Part shown: positions 38,320-47,270 of the stretch, piece by piece
Position numbering within the stretch: position 1 is the first letter of the stretch
How the letters are laid out: each line of letters opens with the position of its first letter
DNA from: Xenophilus azovorans DSM 13620
GTDB taxonomy: Bacteria > Pseudomonadota > Gammaproteobacteria > Burkholderiales > Burkholderiaceae_C
Direction of reading: 5' to 3'
DNA: 64,000 nt
NCBI RefSeq assembly: GCF_000745855.1
Contig: NZ_JQKD01000006.1
Location: 124,001 to 188,000 of the forward strand
The notes under the pieces: generated by a model
What the model was told of the DNA's origin: nothing
The model's database searches: none
Seen by the model: the letters and a program-made list of their open reading frames with translations, nothing else
Translations under genes and position numbers: made by a program

Positions 38320-39816
38320 TCACTTGTGGCCTCCGCCGCTGGAGTAGCCGCCGTACGAACCGCCCGAGCTGCGGTAGCCGCTGCCGCCGGACGAACTGGT
38401 GCAGGTGGACAGGACGATCATCAGGAAGATGATGATCACCGCGATCACGATGATGGTGCCGCAGCCCAGCCCGGAGGCCGCGCTCACAGGCGAGGCGTCG
38501 GCGCGCCGGAACAGGTCCTTCTTCGCGTCGAGCTTGAAGGCCGCCGCCACCGCCGCGCTGTCGATCTTGCTGCCGTGCGACCAGGTGATCTCGCCATCGC
38601 CGCGCTCCATCGAGAGGATGCCGCCCTTGCCGTCGGCGTAGTCGCGGTTGCTGGTCTTCTGGCCGCGCGCCACCTGCCAGTAGAACTCGCCGAGCACGTA
38701 GGTGGTCTCGGCCTCGTAGGCGTACTGCTGGCGGTAGGTGCGGCCCAGGTAGCGGGCCGTCTGGCCGCTCTGCGCGAGGGTCGGCGCGCCGGTGGTCGGG
38801 CGCACGGCGCTCCAGCCGTCCTCCGCGTCGACCAGGAAGAGGAAACCGCGCTTCCTGTTGTAGAGCAGGTACTCGTCCCAGCCGAACTGCTCGTCGTCGC
38901 CGGGCTCCTGGCCCATGCGGTGCTGGAAGCCGACCACCTGCCACGGCGCGCCTTCGAGCTGGCCCGTCGCGCCCAGGTCGATCAGCGGCCGCACCGGCTC
39001 GCGCTGGGTGGCGTACTTCAGCTCGCCGCCGATGCCGCTGCTGGTGTCGATGATGCTGCTGCACTGCGGGCAGGTGACGCTCTTGGTGTCGGCCAGGTGG
39101 AGCGTGACCGGCGAGCCGCAGTTCGGGCAGGTGAAGCTGCGGCCCTTGTCTTCCTTCGCCGACTCGGCGCGCAGGCCGGTCAGCTGCAGCTCGTCCAGCT
39201 GCACCGAGCGGCCCAGCCACGCGCCGGGCGGGTCGCTGTCGTATTCCAGGCTGAGCACCAGCCCCTGCTCGTTGCGCAGCTCCACCACGCGGAAGGGCTG
39301 GCCGAGGGCGGGCAGGCGCGGCAGCTCGCCCTGGGCGGAGACCAGCCGCGCCTCCTGGCTCGACGCGGTGGTGAAGGGGCGCCCGTCGATGGCGGTGGTG
39401 ACGCCCACGCGCAGGCTGTCGGCCGCGGGCGCCGGGCGCTGCAGCGGGTAGGGCAGCGAGAAGACGAAGGCGCCGTTGTCCTCGCTGAGCACGCCGATGC
39501 GGTCCTCGCCCTCGCCGTCGAGCTGCGCGATCCACTCCGTCCAGCGCCCGCCCTCGTAGGCGTACTGCAGGCGGCCGACGAGGGTGAAGGGCTTGTCCTG
39601 GATGCGCCCGGTGGCGAAGAGCTGCAGCGGGCTGAAGTCGTCGAACAGCTCCGCCATCTTGCCGATGCGCGCAAGCTGCTCGCCCTGCCGCGCGACGGTG
39701 CTCTGGCAGTAGGGGCAGACGGCGAAGGCCGACTGCGCCGAGCGGAATTCCACCGGCGCGCCGCAGCCGGGGCAGGGCGCCCGGTAGTGGCGCTGGCTGC
39801 CGCTGTCCTCGGTCAT
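38320..39816 (-). CDS. DUF4178 domain protein with two zinc ribbons
   Basis: A 498-residue protein. Two CxxC...CxxC zinc ribbons are visible: CPGCGAPVEF with CPYCQS near residues 14-37, and CPNCGSPVTL with CPQCSS near 232-254. Each precedes a beta-rich DUF4178 module (for example FTLVGRLQYAYEGGRWTEW, and WQVVGFQHRMGQEPGDDEQF). A hydrophobic helix near the C-terminus (GTIIVIAVIIIFLMIVLSTC) and a Gly/Ser-rich tail ending GGGHK suggest membrane anchoring. ATG 39816 was chosen over a TTG one codon upstream. It lies 6 nt after the SPFH gene. Function unknown. Confidence 0.88.
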   Translation of the reverse strand: MTEDSGSQRHYRAPCPGCGAPVEFRSAQSAFAVCPYCQSTVARQGEQLARIGKMAELFDDFSPLQLFATGRIQDKPFTLVGRLQYAYEGGRWTEWIAQLDGEGEDRIGVLSEDNGAFVFSLPYPLQRPAPAADSLRVGVTTAIDGRPFTTASSQEARLVSAQGELPRLPALGQPFRVVELRNEQGLVLSLEYDSDPPGAWLGRSVQLDELQLTGLRAESAKEDKGRSFTCPNCGSPVTLHLADTKSVTCPQCSSIIDTSSGIGGELKYATQREPVRPLIDLGATGQLEGAPWQVVGFQHRMGQEPGDDEQFGWDEYLLYNRKRGFLFLVDAEDGWSAVRPTTGAPTLAQSGQTARYLGRTYRQQYAYEAETTYVLGEFYWQVARGQKTSNRDYADGKGGILSMERGDGEITWSHGSKIDSAAVAAAFKLDAKKDLFRRADASPVSAASGLGCGTIIVIAVIIIFLMIVLSTCTSSSGGSGYRSSGGSYGGYSSGGGHK

Positions 39817-39822
39817 CAATGC

Positions 39823-40872
39823 CTAGACGAGTTTCTTCAGGAGCTCGGCCTTCTTGGCGTCGAACTCCTCCTGCGTCAGGATGCCCTTGTCCTTGAGCTC
39901 GCCCAGCTTCTCCAGCGTGGCCATCACGTCGCTGGCACTCACCGCGGCCACCGGGGCCGCCGCCGCCACGGCCGCCTGCGCGGCGGCCTGCGGGTTCAGG
40001 CCCTGCGCGAGGTTCTGCGCCAGCACCTGGCCCAGCGCCACGCCGGCGCCCAGGCCCATCGCGTCGCCCGCGATGCCGCTGCCGCCCTGGCCGGCGCCCT
40101 CGGCGAACTTCGGGATCGCCTGCGCCGTCTGGTACTGCATGAACTTGCCCATGTCGTTGCCGACCATGCCCATGCCGATGCGCTGGTCGAGGATCTTCTG
40201 CAGCTCCTCGGGCAGCGAGACGTTCTGCACCGTCATCGCCTCCAGCTTCAGGCCGATCTTGCCGAACTCGGGGTTCAGCTGCGCCATCAGCGCGTTGGCG
40301 AACTGGATCTGGTTGGCCGCGAGGTCCAGGAAGGGCACGCCGCTGGCGGCGATGGCATTGCTGATGTTCTGCAGCACCAGGCCGCGCAGCTGGCCGTCGA
40401 GGTCGGCCACGGTGTAGGTGTCGCGCGTGCCGGAGATCTCGGTGTGGAACAGCTTCGGGTCGGCGACGCGGAAGGCGTAGTTGCCGAAGGCGCGCAGCCG
40501 CACGGCGCCGAAGTCCTTGTCGCGGATGGTGATGGGCTGCGGCGTGCCCCACTTCTGGTCGACCTGCTGGCGGGTGCTGAAGAAGTAGACGTCGCTCTTG
40601 AAGGGAGACTCGAAGAGCTTGTCCCAGTTCTTCAGGTAGGTGAGGACCGGCAGCGTCTGCGTCGTCAGCTTGTACATGCCGGGGCCGAAGACGTCGGCCA
40701 CCTGCCCCTCGTTGACGAACACCGCCATCTGCGACTCGCGCACGGTGAGCGAGGCGCCGTTCTGGATCTCCATTTCCTGCATCGGGAAGCGCCAGGCGAG
40801 CGTGCCGTCGCCGGTCTCCGTCCACTGGATGATGTCGATGAACTGCTTCTTGATGAAATCCATCAGGGCCAT
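39823..40872 (-). CDS. SPFH-domain protein (YdjI/virion-core-like) with C-terminal SHOCT motif
   Basis: A 349-residue member of the SPFH/stomatin-like group: MALMDFIKKQFIDIIQWTE, the SPFH core (about 30-230), then an Ala/Gln/Gly-rich stretch, and a C-terminal SHOCT helix pair (MATLEKLGELKDKGILTQEE, ending KKAELLKKL). It has no membrane helix, so it probably associates with membrane as an oligomer. AGGAG lies 8 nt before the ATG. It is the first gene of the operon and is divergent from maeB. Relatives sit beside zinc-ribbon and DUF350 proteins. Confidence 0.9.
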   Translation of the reverse strand: MALMDFIKKQFIDIIQWTETGDGTLAWRFPMQEMEIQNGASLTVRESQMAVFVNEGQVADVFGPGMYKLTTQTLPVLTYLKNWDKLFESPFKSDVYFFSTRQQVDQKWGTPQPITIRDKDFGAVRLRAFGNYAFRVADPKLFHTEISGTRDTYTVADLDGQLRGLVLQNISNAIAASGVPFLDLAANQIQFANALMAQLNPEFGKIGLKLEAMTVQNVSLPEELQKILDQRIGMGMVGNDMGKFMQYQTAQAIPKFAEGAGQGGSGIAGDAMGLGAGVALGQVLAQNLAQGLNPQAAAQAAVAAAAPVAAVSASDVMATLEKLGELKDKGILTQEEFDAKKAELLKKLV

Positions 40873-41114
40873 GGTGCGCGCTCCTCGCTCGGCGGGGTGG
40901 GATGGGACGGGGATATTGCCATAGCCGCGGCGCCCGCCCCGCCCGGCCATGCGGCCTATGGCATGCATGGCCTCATGCGCAAGCGGCAGCGGCATGCCGC
41001 AAGGCCGCGTCCTACAATCGGCGCCCCTTTTCGACACGACAGACAACCCCGCGCGCCGGCCATCGAGCCCACCGCATGCGAGCGCCCACACGGGGATCCA
41101 AGGAGCCGCCTTCC
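40873..41114. promoter_or_regulatory. Divergent control region, SPFH operon / maeB
   Basis: A 242-bp spacer. TACAAT at 41013-41018 is a good -10 for maeB, but no clear -35 is visible. GGATCCAAGGAG at 41093-41104 carries the maeB ribosome binding site. GGCATG-type short repeats occur around 40950-41000 (three GCATG in 60 bp); their meaning is unclear. Confidence 0.45.
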
Positions 41115-43448
<2,334 letters not shown>

Positions 43449-43502
43449 AGGCCTACGCCGACAGCGTGCGCTAACTTATCTGCACGGCGGCGCCCCCTGG
43501 CA

Positions 43503-43535
43503 CCTGCCCAATCCTTGGGCAGGCGCTTGCTTTTT
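43503..43535 (+). terminator. Intrinsic terminator-like hairpin after maeB
   Basis: A perfect 9-bp stem, CCTGCCCAA (43503-43511) and TTGGGCAGG (43515-43523), with a 3-nt loop. The T5 run at 43531-43535 comes 7 nt after the stem, so termination may be partial. Confidence 0.65.
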
Positions 43536-43556
43536 GGGCAGGCCTGATGCACACTG

Positions 43557-43598
43557 GCGGGCTTGAGTTTGCGGGTTAACCCGTAAGTCAAAGCCCGC
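43557..43598. repeat. Nested inverted repeat upstream of ribonuclease gene
   Basis: Outer arms GCGGGCTT (43557-43564) and AAAGCCCGC (43590-43598) enclose the perfect palindrome CGGGTTAACCCG (43572-43583). It lies about 23 bp before the ribonuclease start and could be an operator or a 5' leader structure. Confidence 0.6.
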
Positions 43599-43620
43599 AT
43601 CTTCAGCCTTTCGCGCCTTG

Positions 43621-44073
43621 ATGGCAGCAACCATGGCGGCAACCGCCCCGCGTTCTTTTTCGGTATCCAAGTTAGCGCTTACTGGCGTTTTCGTGGCGAC
43701 CGTCTGGGCGGGGATGGCAGGTGGCCTGGACGCCTCGGCGCGGGAGACGGCAGGTGGTGGCGTGGTAGCGGCGGCTGAAAGCCGGGCGCGTTCGATCACG
43801 CTGGCGGAGCTGCCCGAGCAGGGCCGGCAGACCTACCGGACCATCCTCGCCGGCGGCCCGTTCCGCCACGACAAGGACGGCACGGTGTTCGGCAACCGCG
43901 AGCGGCTGCTTCCCAGGGAGCGGCGCGGCCACTACCGCGAGTACACGGTCCCCACGCCCGGGGTTCGCCATCGCGGCGCCCGCCGCATCGTCTGCGGCGG
44001 CCGTCCGGCGCAGCCCGAGGCCTGCTGGTACACCGCGGACCACTATGCGAGTTTCAGGAAGATCGTTCCATGA
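43621..44073 (+). CDS. Secreted guanyl-specific ribonuclease (barnase/RNase N1-T1 family)
   Basis: A 150-residue protein with an N-terminal hydrophobic export segment (about 17-37, LALTGVFVATVWAGMAGGL) and a C-terminal microbial RNase domain. The catalytic triad of barnase is recognisable: Glu in YREYTVPTPG, Arg in GARRIVCGG, His in YTADHYASFRKI. Two cysteines (IVCGG and EACWY) could form a disulfide, consistent with export. It cleaves RNA 3' of guanine. A barstar gene follows 54 bp downstream. No Shine-Dalgarno precedes the ATG, so the start is uncertain by a few codons. Confidence 0.93.
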   Translation: MAATMAATAPRSFSVSKLALTGVFVATVWAGMAGGLDASARETAGGGVVAAAESRARSITLAELPEQGRQTYRTILAGGPFRHDKDGTVFGNRERLLPRERRGHYREYTVPTPGVRHRGARRIVCGGRPAQPEACWYTADHYASFRKIVP

Positions 44074-44127
44074 GGCACGGTCTTCGTCGGCAGGGGTGAC
44101 GCACCGACGCGTCCGGGAGATTTTTCG

Positions 44128-44559
44128 TTGATCACCATGGAAACCAAGACGGAGATGAATCAGCAGCCCCTTCGGGGCGTGCGGCCGAACATCGTGCAGT
44201 CGATCCGCGCCTTTCGCGTGAGCGACCTGCAGGAGGCCGCGCAGGCGGCTGGCCAGCACTTCCTGTACGCCAACCTGGCCAATGCCCAGAGCAAGCAGGA
44301 CGTGCTCGACCTGATCGCGCAGCAGTTCATGTTCCCGGCCCACTTCGGCAAGAACTTCGACGCGCTGTACGACTGCATGACCGACCCGCTGCACAAGTCG
44401 GGCCCGCAGCCGGGCTTCGTGGTGGTGCTGGAGCAGATCCCGGCCACGGCCAAGTTCGACAAGGAAGCGCGCGAGCAACTGCTGGACATCTTCCGGGATG
44501 CGGCGGACTACTGGGGGGACCGCAAGGTACCCTTCCGATGCTTCTATTCTTTTCTGTAG
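44128..44559 (+). CDS. Barstar family ribonuclease inhibitor
   Basis: A 143-residue cytoplasmic protein of the barstar family, which blocks the RNase active site. The core FLYANLANAQSKQDVLDLIA and FMFPAHFGKNFDALYDCMTD matches barstar helices, including the acidic binding helix with NFDALYD. I chose the TTG at 44128 since GGGAG lies 8 nt upstream; the ATG at 44137 would be 17 nt away. It lies directly after the ribonuclease gene and should protect the cell from unsecreted enzyme. Confidence 0.95.
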   Translation: MITMETKTEMNQQPLRGVRPNIVQSIRAFRVSDLQEAAQAAGQHFLYANLANAQSKQDVLDLIAQQFMFPAHFGKNFDALYDCMTDPLHKSGPQPGFVVVLEQIPATAKFDKEAREQLLDIFRDAADYWGDRKVPFRCFYSFL

Positions 44560-44762
44560 CCCGTTCCGCACAAGCAGGCCAAGCGGAACGGGCGAACGAG
44601 GCCCAGGTGGCAGGCGCGCAGGGCGCCGCCGTGAACGGCATCCCTCTGGAGGCGGACCCCGCCGCGGAGAAGATGCCCACCGACAAGCTGGTGGACGTGT
44701 CGCCGCTGGCGCTGCGCATGAGCAGCCCCTTCAACAGCAGCTATTGGCTGTCGGCAGCCTGA
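44538..44762 (+). CDS. Small hypothetical protein downstream of barstar
   Basis: A 74-residue ORF overlapping the last 22 nt of the barstar gene. The N-terminal part is mildly hydrophobic; the C-terminal half (EADPAAEKMPTDKLVDVS, then PLALRMSSPFNSSYWLS) is not the Arg/Ala-rich sequence typical of chance frames in this genome. It ends just before a hairpin and terminator pair, so it would be the last gene of the RNase unit. I do not recognise a family, and there is no strong ribosome binding site. Confidence 0.4.
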   Translation: MLLFFSVARSAQAGQAERANEAQVAGAQGAAVNGIPLEADPAAEKMPTDKLVDVSPLALRMSSPFNSSYWLSAA

Positions 44763-44763
44763 A

Positions 44764-44792
44764 AACTTCAAGACGCTTTGCGTCTTGAAGTT
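44764..44792. terminator. Perfect AT-rich hairpin after the barstar unit
   Basis: The stem AACTTCAAGACG (44764-44775) and CGTCTTGAAGTT (44781-44792) is 12 bp long with a 5-nt loop, starting 1 nt after the 44762 stop. It has no T tract and may act with the adjacent terminator or protect the 3' end. Confidence 0.6.
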
Positions 44793-44804
44793 GTCCAGCC
44801 AGAT

Positions 44805-44833
44805 AAAAAGGCCGGGGAGACCCCGGCCTTTTT
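44805..44833. terminator. Bidirectional intrinsic terminator
   Basis: AAAAAGGCCGGGG (44805-44817), loop AGA, CCCCGGCCTTTTT (44821-44833): a 13-bp stem flanked by A5 and T5, serving the barstar unit on one strand and rsmA on the other. Confidence 0.93.
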
Positions 44834-44889
44834 GCTTTCGGCCCGTTGCGCTTCGCTTCACTGGGGGCGCGGCACTTGCCGCGCAATAC

Positions 44890-45660
44890 CTATTCGCCTG
44901 CAGCTTGGGCCAAGGCCACGTACTCGGCCACAGGCACTTCCTCGGCGCGGCGCTGCAGGTCGAAGTCGCCCGTGTAGCCGCGCGTCTCGAGCCAGCGGCC
45001 GAGGCTGTGGCGCAGCAGCTTGCGACGCTGGCTGAAGGCGGCCTGCACCAGCGGCTCGAGCACGGCCACGTCCACCGCCGCCGGCTGCGCCCACGGCACC
45101 ATGCGCACGACGGCGCTGTCCACCCGGGGCGGCGGGTCGAAGCTCTGGGGCGGCACGGCCAGGATGTTCTCCATCTCGTAGCGCCACTGCAGCATGACGG
45201 ACAGGCGGCCGTAGTCGCCGGTCGAGGGTGCTGCCACCATGCGGTCGATCACCTCCTTCTGCAGCATGAAGTGCTGGTCGGCGATGCGGCCGGCGAAGGG
45301 CAGCAGGTGGAACAGGATGGGCGTGGAGATGTTGTAGGGCAGGTTGCCGACCACGCGCAGCCGCCGGCCCTCGGGCGACGCGTCGGCCAGGGCGCCGAAG
45401 TCCACCCGCAGCACGTCGCTCTCGATCACGTCGAGCTGCGGATGCGCACGCAGCCGCGCGGCGAGGTCGCGGTCCAGCTCGATGACCGTCAGGTGCCCGA
45501 GGCGCTCGACCAGCGGCTGGGTCAGCGCGGCCAGCCCCGGCCCGATCTCGACCATGGGATCACCGGGGCGCGGCGCGATGGCGCGCACGATGGCATCGAT
45601 GATGGCCAGGTCGGCCAGGAAGTGCTGGCCGAAGCGCTTGCGCGGGGCGTGCGCCTTCAT
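44890..45660 (-). CDS. rsmA: 16S rRNA (adenine(1518)-N(6)/adenine(1519)-N(6))-dimethyltransferase
   Basis: A 256-residue KsgA/RsmA enzyme that dimethylates two adjacent adenines near the 3' end of 16S rRNA using SAM. Motifs are [10 protein letters not shown] at the start, the SAM loop [11 protein letters not shown], and the catalytic NLPYNIST. The C-terminal RNA-binding lobe is complete. It lies in the conserved lptD-surA-rsmA block, separated here from surA by a 163-bp gap filled by a palindromic repeat. Confidence 0.97.
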   Translation of the reverse strand: MKAHAPRKRFGQHFLADLAIIDAIVRAIAPRPGDPMVEIGPGLAALTQPLVERLGHLTVIELDRDLAARLRAHPQLDVIESDVLRVDFGALADASPEGRRLRVVGNLPYNISTPILFHLLPFAGRIADQHFMLQKEVIDRMVAAPSTGDYGRLSVMLQWRYEMENILAVPPQSFDPPPRVDSAVVRMVPWAQPAAVDVAVLEPLVQAAFSQRRKLLRHSLGRWLETRGYTGDFDLQRRAEEVPVAEYVALAQAAGE

Positions 45661-45689
45661 GCCGCCGGTGCTCCGAGCGACCCCAGGCG

Positions 45690-45820
45690 GGCCGCTTCTT
45701 TCCGAGGGCCGCGGAGCGGGCCATGCGGGAACACGCGCGGAACTGGCTTTGCCAGGCCGCAGCGTGTGCCCCCTTGAGGGGGTTGGCGGAGCGGAACGAA
45801 GTCCGCGGAGACTGGGGGTG
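45690..45820 (-). repeat. Divergent composite palindromic repeat between surA and rsmA
   Basis: Successive hairpins CTGGCTTTGCCAG (45743-45755), CCCCCTTGAGGGGG (45769-45782) and GCGGAACGAAGTCCGC (45791-45806) end in CTGGGGGTG. The order of a CCCCCA end, a C-tract/G-tract stem and further stems resembles the glnE/aceE repeat but with different sequence, so I treat it as a related subfamily. Confidence 0.65.
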
Positions 45821-45823
45821 TTT

Positions 45824-47236
45824 TCAAATCTGCGGCGGTTCGCGCAGCTCGACGTAGGCGCGGGCGCGCACTTCCTGCGACCACGCCTCGTAGGCCTCTT
45901 CCATCTTCTTGTCGCGCAGCGTGTTGCGGGCCGCCTCGCGCAGTTCCTCCGGCTTGAGCTTGGCGTCGCGCCGGCCCTCGACCTGGATCAGGTGCACGCC
46001 GAAGCGCGTGACCACCGGGTCGCTGATCTGGCCGGGCTGCAGGCGGTCCATCGCCTCCTCGAACTCGGGCACGAACTGGCCGGGCACCGACCAGCCCAGC
46101 TCGCCGCCGTTCTTGGCGCTGCCGGGGTCCTGCGAGTGGTCGCGCGCCAGCGCGGCGAAGTCGGCGGTGCCGCCCTGGATGCGGCGCTTGTAGTCCTGCA
46201 GCAGCGCCACGGCCTCCTCGGGGGTGCGCTTCGCGTCGGGGCGGATGAGGATGTGGCGCAACTGGGTCTGGCGCACCACGGCGTCGGCGGCCGCGCCGCG
46301 CTCGCGCGCCAGCACCTTCAGCACGTGGAAGCCCGCCGGCGAGCGCACCGGGCCGGCGATGCCGCCCACCGGCGTGGACTGCGTGCCCTCGACGAACAGC
46401 GGCGGATAGCGCTCGGCGCTGCGCAGGCCGAGCGCGCCGCCGGCGCTCTTGTCGGGCGCGTCGGAGTACTCGGTCACCAGGGCGGCGAAGTCCTGGCCTG
46501 CGCGGGCGCGCTGGGCGATGTCTTCCGCGCGCCTTTGCAGTTGCGCCACCTGCGCGGCGCCGGCGTTCTCGGGCACGGCCACCAGCACCTGGGCGATGTT
46601 GATGTCCTGCGCCGCCGCCGAACCGCTCTGCTGGGCAGCCAGGTACTGCGCGATCTCGCCATCGCTGACCTTGGTGCGCGACTCCAGTTCGCGCTCGCGC
46701 AGCCGGGTGAGGATGATCTGGTTGCGGATGTTGCCGCGGAACTCCTCGCGCGAGATGCCGGCCTGCGCCACGCGGCGCTGCAGTTCGACCACGCCGACCT
46801 GGTTCTGGCGGGCCACGATCTCGACGCCCTGGTCGACGGCGGCGTCGTCGGCCTTGATGCCCAGTTCCTTGGCCAGCTGCAGCTGGGCGCGCTCGGAGAT
46901 CAACTGCTCCAGCACCTGGCGCGCCAGCACCTCGCGCGGCATGCGCTGCGCCTCGGGGCCGGCCTCGTCCAACACGCGGTTCAGGCGCTTCTGCACCTCG
47001 GTGTTGGTGATGGGCTCGGAATTGACCAGCGCCACGATGTATTCGGCGATGCGCTGGCCGCGTTGCACGGGCGCGGGCCGGGGCGCGGCCGGCGGCACGA
47101 CCGCCGGGCCCGAGCGCATGATGTCCGTGATGCCCCGCCGCGCGGGCGCGCTGCCCGACTGCGCGTGCGCGAGGCCGGCACATGCCATCGCCGCGGCGCA
47201 GGCGATGGCCAGGGTGGAGCGCAGGGAAGTCTTCAT
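45824..47236 (-). CDS. surA: Periplasmic peptidyl-prolyl isomerase and OMP chaperone SurA
   Basis: A 470-residue chaperone. A signal peptide (residues about 1-25, ending GLAHA) is followed by the N-terminal chaperone module ([20 protein letters not shown]) and two parvulin domains (about 210-305 and 320-420, with [17 protein letters not shown] and [15 protein letters not shown]). SurA escorts outer-membrane proteins, LptD above all, to the BAM complex; here its gene directly follows lptD. I chose the ATG at 47236 because it begins the signal peptide; the longer frame runs back over the lptD end. Confidence 0.96.
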   Translation of the reverse strand: MKTSLRSTLAIACAAAMACAGLAHAQSGSAPARRGITDIMRSGPAVVPPAAPRPAPVQRGQRIAEYIVALVNSEPITNTEVQKRLNRVLDEAGPEAQRMPREVLARQVLEQLISERAQLQLAKELGIKADDAAVDQGVEIVARQNQVGVVELQRRVAQAGISREEFRGNIRNQIILTRLRERELESRTKVSDGEIAQYLAAQQSGSAAAQDINIAQVLVAVPENAGAAQVAQLQRRAEDIAQRARAGQDFAALVTEYSDAPDKSAGGALGLRSAERYPPLFVEGTQSTPVGGIAGPVRSPAGFHVLKVLARERGAAADAVVRQTQLRHILIRPDAKRTPEEAVALLQDYKRRIQGGTADFAALARDHSQDPGSAKNGGELGWSVPGQFVPEFEEAMDRLQPGQISDPVVTRFGVHLIQVEGRRDAKLKPEELREAARNTLRDKKMEEAYEAWSQEVRARAYVELREPPQI

Positions 47237-47270
47237 GGCGCGGGTCTCCGGGAGCCGTCGGCTCGTGGTC

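Noticed and set aside
34845-40872. Known phage-defence or tellurite-resistance operon
   Set aside because: None of the usual defence nucleases, TerD/TerC proteins or an ATP-grasp enzyme is present; the function is left open.
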